Below are positions 6,241-12,723 of a stretch of 12,723 bases of DNA, piece after piece. The notes beneath the pieces were generated by a model. That model was not told the origin of the DNA, did no database searches, and was given only the letters and a program-made list of their open reading frames with translations. The stretch is taken from contig JACCZO010000140.1 of NCBI GenBank assembly GCA_013695925.1, forward strand, positions 1-12,723, written 5' to 3'. Origin of the DNA: Chthoniobacterales bacterium (lineage in GTDB: Bacteria > Verrucomicrobiota > Verrucomicrobiia > Chthoniobacterales > UBA10450). Position 1 is the stretch's first letter, and every line of letters begins with the position of its first letter. The position numbers and the translations under genes were made by a program.

Positions 6241-6649
6241 TTAGGCCGGCCGGCCTGAAGTTACGGCGATCAAACTGCGAGGGGGAGAACGTTAGGCGAA
6301 GTGTTACTGTCTCACCCACTCTGCGTCCTCCGCGCACTCTGCGGTTATTTCCGGCCTCAGGCCCTAGAGAGCCTGCCCCTCCGCTAACGAAGCTAGTAAG
6401 AACAAGAGTGAGACGCGTCTCCCGAGGAAAAAGACATGAGGTGGAGGGTTGTGCCGGGAAACCGGCCGGGTGTCAAGGAACCTGTTGAGAAGGAGACCGT
6501 TAGGCGCGTCGCATGGCGCGAGGCCAACCGGGGCGCGCGAATTATTCTTTACAAAACAGGGGCAGATCGATACGACTCTCGTCCAGCTGGACCGTTGCTG
6601 CACTTAACCAATCACCCCCAAACAAAGATAACCCAAAGAATTCTACTTT
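6241..6649. other. Long intergenic region with short repeats and two CGTTAGGC words
   Basis: 409 bases with no supported gene. It holds CGTTAGGC at 6290-6297 and 6498-6505, a GGCCGGCCGGCC palindromic run near 6244-6255, and the CACTCTGCG direct repeat at 6317-6343. A frame from ATG at 6436, preceded by GAGG, runs to 6759, overlapping the next gene; it has no recognisable domain and is not called. The promoter of the Kelch-like gene should lie in the AT-richer part, 6600-6649. Confidence 0.4.
6317..6343. repeat. Short direct repeat CACTCTGCG, 18-bp period
   Basis: CACTCTGCG occurs at 6317-6325 and 6335-6343, separated by TCCTCCGCG and followed by GTTATTTCC. CTCTGCG-type phrases of this kind recur between genes in many environmental bacterial genomes, to my recollection. 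Likely a fragment of a dispersed repeat. Confidence 0.5.
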
Positions 6650-7795
6650 ATGACGCGACTGCAAACCACGAGCACGACTCTGTCAAAACGAATCGCGCTC
6701 CCGCTCTTTCTCTGTGGCCTCGGCCTGATGGTGCAGCCCTGTGCGGGCGCTGCTTTTGAATTTCAAAACACCGCGTTTCTCTCCACCGCGCGGGCGACCC
6801 ACGCCGCCACGCTCCTGCCCGACGGCAGAGTGCTGGTGACCGGCGGCGCGGATGGCAGTACGACTTACGCGAACGCCGAGATTTACAATCCGGCGACTAC
6901 CTCCTGGTCGCCGGGCGGGAACTGCATCACCGGGCGCTATCGTCACACCGCGACGTTATTGCCCGACGGCAAAGTGTTGATTGCGGCTGGATCCGGCAAT
7001 AGAGCGGTTCTCGCCTCGGCGGAACTTTATGACCCTGCCTTGGGGATCTTTTCGCAGACCGGTAGCCTGGCCGCGGCCCGCTTTCTTCACACCGCGACAT
7101 TGTTGCCGGATGGGCGAGTGCTGGTCGCCGCCGGTTCCAAAAGCGGCGTTTCGCTGGCGAGCGCGGAGATTTACGATCCGGCGACCGGAGGGTGGACGCC
7201 GACCGGCCGTCTGGTGAACGCCCGTTATCGGCACAGCGCCACGTTGCTGAATGACGGCAGGGTGCTGGTGGCCGGCGGCTTCGGAAACACGGCGGAGATT
7301 TACGATCCGGCCACCGGCCTATGGACGTTGACCGGCAACATGAGAATGGCGCGTTTCCGGCACACCGCGACTTTATTGAATGACGGCCGGGTGTTGATCG
7401 CCGGTGGATTGGATCCTGACCTGCGGCTCCTAAAGAGTTCGGAAATCTACGATCCGGCGCTTGGAATCTTCACGACGACTGGCAATCTCGCCACCGCGCG
7501 CGCTCAGCATACTGCGACCTTGATGCCGAGCGGAAAGGTCCTCGTCACGGGAGGGCAGGGCGGCCCGACTCCGACCGCGGAATTTTACGATCCGGCGGGT
7601 GGGAAATGGTCGTCGGCCGGCAGTCTTCTCACGGGTCGCGCTCAGCACACGGCGACGTTGCTGAACGACGGCACGGTGCTGGTTGCAGCCGGTTATTTCG
7701 GCAATGCTCCGGGGCAGAGCGCCGACGGCTCGGCGCCTGCCGTCGATCATGGCGCCCTGAACAGCGCGGAAATCGGCCTGCGACCCCGGCCCTAA
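6650..7795 (+). CDS. Secreted Kelch-like beta-propeller protein, seven repeats
   Basis: 381 residues. A signal peptide spans about residues 1-34 (basic start, core LPLFLCGLGLMV, cleavage near CAGA). The rest is seven Kelch/galactose-oxidase-like repeats of about 45-50 residues, each with an H-(T/S/A)ATLL-DGRVL(V/I)-GG strand pair and most with AEIYDPATG-W then TG. The repeat cores begin near residues 50, 97, 144, 193, 237, 287 and 334. The chain stops directly after the last repeat (LNSAEIGLRPRP) without a sorting domain, so the protein is close to one complete seven-bladed propeller. No catalytic residues are recognisable; binding or matrix roles are inferred. It converges on the peptidase gene with 22 bp between, which contain a GGCC-rich palindrome (around 7797-7809) that may act as a terminator for both. 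Confidence 0.88.
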   Translation: MTRLQTTSTTLSKRIALPLFLCGLGLMVQPCAGAAFEFQNTAFLSTARATHAATLLPDGRVLVTGGADGSTTYANAEIYNPATTSWSPGGNCITGRYRHTATLLPDGKVLIAAGSGNRAVLASAELYDPALGIFSQTGSLAAARFLHTATLLPDGRVLVAAGSKSGVSLASAEIYDPATGGWTPTGRLVNARYRHSATLLNDGRVLVAGGFGNTAEIYDPATGLWTLTGNMRMARFRHTATLLNDGRVLIAGGLDPDLRLLKSSEIYDPALGIFTTTGNLATARAQHTATLMPSGKVLVTGGQGGPTPTAEFYDPAGGKWSSAGSLLTGRAQHTATLLNDGTVLVAAGYFGNAPGQSADGSAPAVDHGALNSAEIGLRPRP

Positions 7796-7817
7796 AGGCC
7801 GACCGGCCGTCTGTCTC

Positions 7818-9488
7818 TTACTCGAGAGGAGCCTGGGCCTTGGCGCGTTCGGCTTCGCTTTGAGCGCGGAGCGGTTTGTATTCGCTCCCGTCTTTCCAAT
7901 CGGGCCACGCGGTAGAGTTCGCCAGTTCCTTGCCTAACGAAAAGGCGACACGGGCTTCCTGGACGGTGCCGGCGAAGGTCCATTTCGAGTCGAACTGGTC
8001 GCAGGGTTGGTGATAGCAGTCGGTGTTATAGGCGGAGACGATCTTCTGCCCGGCGGCGGTGCCGCCATCGACCAGGTCGCGCCCGGCGCGGAAGGCGAGG
8101 ACAGGGACGCCGCGCTTGGCAAACGGATAATGATCGGAGCGGAAATACCAGCCCGCTTCGGGATTGGGCTCGGGGGTGACACGAAGGTTTTGCGCTTTCG
8201 CGATGCGGGCGAAGTCGTCCTCGAGGGAGGTGCGACCGACCCCGATGAGCTCGATGTCGCGCGCGGCGGGGAGAACGACATGCGGGTCGAGATTAATGAC
8301 ACCGGCGAAGCGGGCGAGGGGATGGAGCGGATGGCTGGCGTAATACTCGGAACCGAGCAGTCCCTTCTCTTCCGCGGCCCAGGCGGCGAAGAGGACGGTG
8401 CGGGCGGGCTGCGGCCCGTTCTTGAAGGCGCGGGCCAGCTCGAGCACTTCGGCGGTGCCGGTGGCGTTATCGACCGCGCCGTTGCGGATGCCGTCACCGG
8501 TTTTGTCCGGTCCGTTCTGTCCGTTCGCGTCCCAATGCGCGCCGTAAAGGATATACTCGTTAGGCCGGTCTCTACCCTTGAGCTGGGCGAGAACGTTGTG
8601 GCTCTTGAAGGGAGTGGCTTTGATTTCGCCCGCGGCGGAGAGGGTGGCGTCTTTCATCGCAAAGGCGCGAAAGGCGGGATCGCGAGACTTGGTTTTCAAC
8701 TCGTCCAACTTAAGGCCGATCCTGGCGAGAAGATCCTGTGCGACGTCGAGCGTGATCCAACTGCTGAATTGGATGGCGGAAGGGGTGAGCGGAGCATAGA
8801 CCATCGTGGGCAGGGCATCGCCGCTCCCGAGCTGGGAGAAAGGATAACTGGCGGCGGCTTCTTCGTGGATGATGACGAGACCGGCGGCGCCGGCGTTGGC
8901 GGCGGCTTCAAACTTGGCCCCGGAACGACCGGCGTAAGCCATGCGACGACCCTCGAACCCGAGATCGCGGCCGCCTTCGAAGTCGGGGTCATTGGCGAGG
9001 ATGACGGCGATCTTGCCTTTCATGTCGATGCCTTCGTAGGCGTTCCAGCCTTTGCCGGAATCGACCACGCCGTAGCCGGCAAAGACGAGCGGCGCGTCCT
9101 TGAGCGACGTGCTGCCGGCATTGCGCAAGGAGAGGGAGGCGTCGCGCCCGAGCACGAGCGGCGTTTCTTTGGCGCCGACCTTGAGCGAAAGGCTGGCGCC
9201 GGGTTGGCGATCGAGCCGGACGAGCGGGACTTCCTGGAACCAGGTGCCATTTTCGCCCCCGGGCTCGAGCCCGGCTTTCTCGAAAGCCTGCGCGAGGTAG
9301 GCGATGGTTTTCTTCTCGCCTTCTTCGCCCGGGCCGCGGCCGAGGAATTCATCGGAGGAAAGCTTCTCCACATCGGCTTTGATGCGCGCGGCGGAGATGG
9401 GGCTGGCGGGCGCGGGCGAGGCACTTGGGTCGGCGTGAAGAATGGTCGAGACGAAGAAGAGGCCGCACGCGCAGGAGATGAATCTCAT
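7818..9488 (-). CDS. Secreted M28-family zinc aminopeptidase with PA domain
   Basis: 556 residues from ATG at 9488, chosen because a signal peptide follows (MRFISCACGLFFVSTILHA, cleavage near residue 19); the frame extends 34 residues upstream without export features. A protease-associated insert spans about residues 130-290 (APLVFAGYGVV, DMKGKIAVILAND, AAANAGAAGLVII). The catalytic domain spans about 295-520 with the M28 zinc site: His318 (YGAHWD), Asp340 (AVDNATG), catalytic Glu373 and ligand Glu374 (AAEEKGLLGS), Asp401 (INLDPH) and His453 (RSDHYPFA). Known members remove N-terminal residues from peptides or act as carboxypeptidases; specificity here is unknown. A periplasmic or extracellular location is inferred. 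It diverges from the dehydrogenase gene across 89 bp. It carries two CGTTAGGC words (7932, 8558). Confidence 0.93.
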   Translation of the reverse strand: MRFISCACGLFFVSTILHADPSASPAPASPISAARIKADVEKLSSDEFLGRGPGEEGEKKTIAYLAQAFEKAGLEPGGENGTWFQEVPLVRLDRQPGASLSLKVGAKETPLVLGRDASLSLRNAGSTSLKDAPLVFAGYGVVDSGKGWNAYEGIDMKGKIAVILANDPDFEGGRDLGFEGRRMAYAGRSGAKFEAAANAGAAGLVIIHEEAAASYPFSQLGSGDALPTMVYAPLTPSAIQFSSWITLDVAQDLLARIGLKLDELKTKSRDPAFRAFAMKDATLSAAGEIKATPFKSHNVLAQLKGRDRPNEYILYGAHWDANGQNGPDKTGDGIRNGAVDNATGTAEVLELARAFKNGPQPARTVLFAAWAAEEKGLLGSEYYASHPLHPLARFAGVINLDPHVVLPAARDIELIGVGRTSLEDDFARIAKAQNLRVTPEPNPEAGWYFRSDHYPFAKRGVPVLAFRAGRDLVDGGTAAGQKIVSAYNTDCYHQPCDQFDSKWTFAGTVQEARVAFSLGKELANSTAWPDWKDGSEYKPLRAQSEAERAKAQAPLE

Positions 9489-9577
9489 GGTGGAGATTCG
9501 TGCGCCTGCGCGAGAGTGGCAACGACCCTTTTGCCCGCGCCTCCTTGTCTCCGGCGCGAGCCAAGGTTGATTGAGTG

Positions 9578-10945
9578 ATGGCAATTGCATCGATCAATCC
9601 CACGACGGGCGAGACCCTGAAGGAATTCAAAGCGCTGACCACGGCGCAGCTGGAAGGAAAGCTGGCCGCGTCCGAGCGGGCGTTTGCGGTTCACCGCAAG
9701 ACTTCGTTGCAGGAACGGAGCGCGATCCTTTCCGCGGCGGCAGAGCTGCTGGAGGAGGAAGTCGATTCGTTCGCCCGCACGATCACGCTGGAGATGGGCA
9801 AGCCGATCGGCGCGTCGCGTGATGAGGTGCGCAAATGCGCTACTGGCTGCCGTTATTATGCGGAAAACGGCGCGCGTTTCCTCGAGGAGGAAACTATCCA
9901 GACCACGGCGGCGCGCAGCTCCGTGCGTTGGCAACCGTTAGGCGCGGTGGTCGCGATCATGCCATGGAATTTTCCGTTCTGGCAGGTCTTTCGTTTCGCC
10001 GCCCCGGCCTTGCTGGCTGGGAATGTGGGACTGCTCAAGCACGCTGCCAATGTCCCGCAATGCGCACTGGCGATTGAGGAGATCTTCCGGCGAGCGGGTG
10101 CGGCGGAAGGCGTTTTCCAGACGCTCCTGATCGAGTCGGACCGAGTCGCCGAGCTGATCAAGGACTCCCGGATCATGGCGGTCACCCTGACCGGAAGCGA
10201 CAAGGCCGGGAGCGCGGTGGCGAAAGTGGCCGGTGGCGAGATCAAGAAGTGCGTCCTGGAACTGGGCGGGAGCGATCCGTTCATCGTCATGCCGAGCGCC
10301 GATCTGGAAAGGGCGCTCACGACCGCGGTAAAAGCGCGGACGCAGAACAATGGGCAATCGTGCATCGCGGGCAAACGTTTCCTGATCGCGGATTCGATTT
10401 ACGACGAGTTCGTTAGGGAGTTTGTCCAGCGAATGGAGATGCTGAAGGTGGGCGATCCGACGGACGAGGCGACCGAGATCGGCCCGCTCGCGACCCCGTC
10501 GATCCGCGACGGCGTGGATGAGCAGGTGCAGAAGTCGATCAAGGCCGGGGCGAAGTTGCTCGCGGGCGGGAAGGCGATGGAAGGGAAGGGCAATTTCTAT
10601 CCGCCGACGGTGCTGGCGGAGATCCCGGATACAGCGCCCGCCTTTCGCGAGGAAGTCTTCGGACCGGTCGCGCTCCTATTCCGAGTGAAAGATGCGACGG
10701 AGGCAATCGCGCTGGCGAACGACAGCGAGTTTGGGCTCGGGGCGAGCGTCTGGACGAAGGATCCCGGCGAGCAGGAGCGTTTCACGAACGAGTTGGAGGC
10801 GGGAATGGTCTTCGTGAATGCGATGGTCGCGTCCGATCCCCGCCTGCCTTTCGGCGGGGTGAAGCGCTCGGGCTACGGACGCGAATTGAGCTCGTTAGGC
10901 ATGCGTGAATTCATGAACGCCAAGACGGTGCTCTTCGGAAGTTAG
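9578..10945 (+). CDS. NAD(P)-dependent succinate-semialdehyde dehydrogenase (Sad/YneI-like)
   Basis: 455-residue aldehyde dehydrogenase, typical of the short Sad/YneI/GabD1-type branch (about 450-460 residues). It oxidises succinate semialdehyde or a similar aldehyde to the acid, as in 4-aminobutyrate breakdown; substrate is inferred from family likeness. Motifs: PWNFPFWQ (Asn131), LLKHA (Lys154), LTGSDKAGSAVA (cofactor loop), LELGGSDPF (general base Glu228), NNGQSCIAGKRF (catalytic Cys262), EEVFGPV (Glu359), PFGGVKRSGYGRE. The ATG at 9578 is used; a GTG just before it at 9575 is an alternative. Leucine codons are almost all CTG/CTC/TTG; its two TTA codons (Leu121, Leu440) both lie in CGTTAGGC words. 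The last residues FGS and the TAG stop lie inside the left arm of the 10934-11064 inverted repeat. Confidence 0.93.
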   Translation: MAIASINPTTGETLKEFKALTTAQLEGKLAASERAFAVHRKTSLQERSAILSAAAELLEEEVDSFARTITLEMGKPIGASRDEVRKCATGCRYYAENGARFLEEETIQTTAARSSVRWQPLGAVVAIMPWNFPFWQVFRFAAPALLAGNVGLLKHAANVPQCALAIEEIFRRAGAAEGVFQTLLIESDRVAELIKDSRIMAVTLTGSDKAGSAVAKVAGGEIKKCVLELGGSDPFIVMPSADLERALTTAVKARTQNNGQSCIAGKRFLIADSIYDEFVREFVQRMEMLKVGDPTDEATEIGPLATPSIRDGVDEQVQKSIKAGAKLLAGGKAMEGKGNFYPPTVLAEIPDTAPAFREEVFGPVALLFRVKDATEAIALANDSEFGLGASVWTKDPGEQERFTNELEAGMVFVNAMVASDPRLPFGGVKRSGYGRELSSLGMREFMNAKTVLFGS

Positions 10946-11064
10946 GCGTCTCGCCTGACTCGGCCGACAGGCATCTTGCCTGTCGATTCTGAAGGATCGC
11001 ATCGAGGAGGAGCGACCGCCTGGAAGGCCGTCGGCCGAGTCAGGCTGGAAGCCTAACTTCCGAA
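10934..11064. repeat. 35-bp-arm inverted repeat spanning both convergent gene ends; likely bidirectional terminator
   Basis: Arms at 10934-10968 and 11030-11064 match at 32 of 35 positions in inverted orientation, beginning TTCGGAAGTTAGGC on each strand. The three mismatches fall in the five bases after that word. Within the element is a 9-bp stem with a 3-base loop (CGACAGGCA, loop TCT, inverted copy; 10965-10985). Smaller AGGC-NNNNN-GCCT hairpins occur in each arm (AGGCG-TCT-CGCCT on the left, AGGCT-GGA-AGCCT on the right). The element supplies the last three codons and stop (FGS-stop, TTC GGA AGT TAG) to both the plus-strand dehydrogenase and the minus-strand Tudor-like gene. There is no T-tract. 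It may terminate transcription both ways. Confidence 0.8.
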
Positions 11065-11595
11065 CTGGTCTTCCTTGCTCTTGAAAAGCACGTTGAAGGT
11101 CGTGAGCGAGCCGTAGCAGCGGGTGATGTATTGCTGGAGATCGAACTTATCCGCGTCACTCAGCTTTTCGTTCGCGTTCACCTTCTGCTCGAGGACGCGG
11201 AGGTTGTTTCGGATCATCACGATCTTGTGAAAGAAAGTTTCGAGCGGCACCTCTTTTGGTTGCAACGATTCATCGGCTGACTTCAAGACAACTGTGCCGC
11301 GCTGCCAGCGGGTGGCCAGGCCTTCGACCAGTTGATCGGCTTTCTCGAGCCCGAGCGCGGCCACCATCGCCTGCGCCGTCTCGCGGATGAGCGCGGACAA
11401 CGGCATTTGCATTTCCGCTAGGCTGGCCGTCGCCTCGGCCACGGTCAGTTCACTCGTCGCGGGATCGACCGTTCGCGGCGCGTCGTCGAAGGTGATGTCG
11501 GCGGTGTGTTCGGTCAGCGCTTTGATCGTCCCCTGGCCGTAGCGCGGATGACGCACTTGCATCCCGATGTGGAGGTTTTGAATTGGAAGTCCCAT
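11053..11595 (-). CDS. Protein with Tudor/UvrD-C-like N-terminus and helical C-terminus, function unknown
   Basis: 180 residues from ATG at 11595; the frame opens further upstream to a TTG at 11685, but homologous-looking sequence begins at MGLPIQNLHIGMQVRHPRYG. Residues about 8-55 (IGMQVRHPRYGQGTIKALTE, then ITFDDAPRTVDP) resemble the small Tudor-like barrel at the C-terminus of UvrD/PcrA helicases and in CarD-type proteins, which bind RNA polymerase. Residues about 60-175 are mostly helical (LIRETAQAMVAALGLEKADQ, FFHKIVMIRNNLRVLEQKVN, LSDADKFDLQQYITRCYGS) and I do not recognise them. An RNA-polymerase or DNA-repair link is therefore only inference. A weak GAAG lies upstream of the start. 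It diverges from the permease across 89 bp and ends in the inverted repeat shared with the dehydrogenase. Confidence 0.75.
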   Translation of the reverse strand: MGLPIQNLHIGMQVRHPRYGQGTIKALTEHTADITFDDAPRTVDPATSELTVAEATASLAEMQMPLSALIRETAQAMVAALGLEKADQLVEGLATRWQRGTVVLKSADESLQPKEVPLETFFHKIVMIRNNLRVLEQKVNANEKLSDADKFDLQQYITRCYGSLTTFNVLFKSKEDQFGS

Positions 11596-11684
11596 GGCGT
11601 CTTCAAAGTCCCGCGCGCTGCTTCCGGCGCAACCGCGAAACAATTTCTGAATCCAAAGCTGCTCGCGGCGGCATCCCATTGACA

Positions 11685-12723
11685 ATGCTGCAAGATTTCA
11701 GATTCGCCTTCCGGCAGTTGCTCAAGACGCCGGGCTTCACTCTTATCGCGGTTCTCACTCTCGCGGTCGCGATCGGGGTCAACTCCGCCATTTTTGCGCT
11801 CGTGAACGGGGTCATTTTGCGACCGGTCGTTCCGCTGCGGCCGGCGGAAGTGGTCAACGTCTTCACCGCGCGGCAGGGCGCGGCGCGCGATCACCGGCCG
11901 TTCTCCTACAACGAATTCAGCGCGTTGCGCGAAAGCAACGACGTCTTCGCCGATGTCGCGGCGATGGGATTCGGCCTCGCCGGGATCGGACGCGAAGAGG
12001 CGATGCGGCGCAGTTTCGTTTTTCTCACTTCCTCGAACTTCTTTTCCCTTATGGGAGTGAAACCGGCGCTCGGCCGGTTATACGACGCGGCGGAGGGGCG
12101 GCCGGACGCGAATATGCCGGTCGTAGTGGCGAGCTATCCGTATTGGAAAAAGCTGGGCGGCCGGGCCGACCTGATCGGAACGCCGTTAACCGTGAATGGC
12201 CAGACCTACACCCTGATTGGCGTGACGCCGGACGGATTTGCCGGCACTAATGCGCTCCTCGCTCCGGATTTCTGGCTGCCGTTAGGCGTCTATTCGCGGC
12301 TCGGCTCGGCTTTCAGCGACACGAGTGGCAAGCTGGCGCTGAGCGATCCGAAAAACTACACGCTCAACCTTGTCGCCCGGATGCGTCCCGGCCTAACGAC
12401 GGAGTCAACCAAGCTGCGCCTGCCCGCGCTCGCCCAACGGCTGACCGCGATCCAGCCGCCCGATGCGGCGGGCGGAAGTGAGCTCCAAATCCAGGCGCCG
12501 TCGCGTTTTAGCATCAGCACGACGCCGACGGACGATGGCCCGATCGGGCTGATCGGCGTGCTGTTGCTCGCGATGGCCGCCGCGGTTCTGCTCATCGCCT
12601 GTCTTAACCTCGCGAACATGCTTTTGGCCCGGGGCGCGAATCGCTCGAAGGAGATCGCGCTTCGGCTGGCCCTCGGGGCGAGCCGCTGGCGAATCGTTAG
12701 GCAATTGCTCTGCGAAGGCATGT
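11685..12723 (+). CDS. ADOP/MacB-type ABC transporter permease, 3'-partial
   Basis: First 346 residues of a permease that continues past the right edge; family members have about 800-900. It begins MLQDFRFAFRQLLKTPGFTL, the hallmark of the Acidobacterial duplicated orphan permease (ADOP) family. Transmembrane segment 1 (about 17-42) has AVLTLAVAIGVNSAIFALVN. A MacB-like periplasmic core domain follows (about 45-280: SYNEFSALRESNDVFADV, VVVASYPYWKKLGG, VNGQTYTLIGVTPDGF). The first FtsX domain starts at about 285 with a membrane helix (GVLLLAMAAAVLLIACLNLA) and LLARGANRSKEIALRLALGA. A duplicated second FtsX domain is expected off the window. These proteins usually lack an adjacent ATPase; substrate unknown. 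No ribosome binding site is evident. It carries three CGTTAGGC words (12280, 12391, 12695). Confidence 0.92.
   Translation, partial: MLQDFRFAFRQLLKTPGFTLIAVLTLAVAIGVNSAIFALVNGVILRPVVPLRPAEVVNVFTARQGAARDHRPFSYNEFSALRESNDVFADVAAMGFGLAGIGREEAMRRSFVFLTSSNFFSLMGVKPALGRLYDAAEGRPDANMPVVVASYPYWKKLGGRADLIGTPLTVNGQTYTLIGVTPDGFAGTNALLAPDFWLPLGVYSRLGSAFSDTSGKLALSDPKNYTLNLVARMRPGLTTESTKLRLPALAQRLTAIQPPDAAGGSELQIQAPSRFSISTTPTDDGPIGLIGVLLLAMAAAVLLIACLNLANMLLARGANRSKEIALRLALGASRWRIVRQLLCEGM

Noticed and set aside
6436..6759. Plus-strand frame of 107 codons preceded by GAGG
   Set aside because: It runs more than 100 bases into the well-supported Kelch-like gene in another frame and has no recognisable protein features.
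7796..7817. Intrinsic terminator between the Kelch-like gene and the peptidase
   Set aside because: The GGCC-rich palindrome has only a 4-5 bp stem and no T-tract, so it is mentioned with the gene and not called on its own.
8007..9578. Plus-strand open frame of 523 codons
   Set aside because: It lies wholly antisense to the M28 peptidase, which has a signal peptide and all zinc ligands. The Gly/Glu/Ala-rich translation has no recognisable domain and is a high-GC shadow.

Overview
The window is GC-rich bacterial chromosome with a gene mix typical of soil Verrucomicrobiota or Acidobacteriota: FG-GAP and Kelch-like secreted repeat proteins, an ADOP/MacB-type permease, an M28 peptidase, several small stress-type proteins, decayed toxin-antitoxin-like genes and short interspersed repeats. 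I favour Verrucomicrobiota, but this is inferred from gene types and repeat style. There is no rRNA, tRNA, CRISPR array or complete insertion sequence.

Layout. 1-1794 (minus strand): shikimate kinase (aroK), followed by a secreted FG-GAP repeat protein that runs off the left edge and carries one frameshift. 2070-2521 (plus): a two-gene overlapping module that looks toxin-antitoxin-like and is decayed. 2522-2934: gene-free, with a 125-bp MITE-like inverted-repeat element. 2935-3411 (minus): a small secreted protein of lower GC with a strong ribosome binding site. 3412-3947: gene-poor, with a 21-bp-period tandem repeat. 3948-4241 (minus): two very short lysine-rich genes three bases apart. 4556-4951 (minus): a manganese-type cupin with the metal-ligand pattern of bacterial hydroxynitrile lyases. 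5060-5333 (plus): a frameshifted DUF5615 (PIN-like) remnant. 5444-6240 (plus): a DUF892/YciF ferritin-like protein and a 65-residue conserved small protein, separated by a hairpin. 6650-7795 (plus): a secreted Kelch-like propeller. 7818-9488 (minus): a secreted M28 aminopeptidase. 9578-10945 (plus): a Sad/YneI-like succinate-semialdehyde dehydrogenase. 11053-11595 (minus): a protein with a Tudor/UvrD-C-like N-terminus. 11685 to the right edge (plus): an ADOP-type ABC permease.

The genes do not form one pathway; this is a mosaic of housekeeping, envelope/secreted and stress functions with decayed accessory genes. The most notable signal is a word, not a gene. The octamer CGTTAGGC (either strand) occurs 11 times between 3938 and 12702, where under one copy is expected. 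Inside genes it repeatedly forces the rare leucine codon TTA: both TTA codons of the dehydrogenase and the only one of the cupin lie in copies of it. It looks like a genome-wide signal word (uptake-sequence-like, segregation, repair or modification motif). A one-base variant sits at the stop codons of both convergent genes at 10943-11055, inside a 35-base inverted repeat that gives both proteins the same last three residues.
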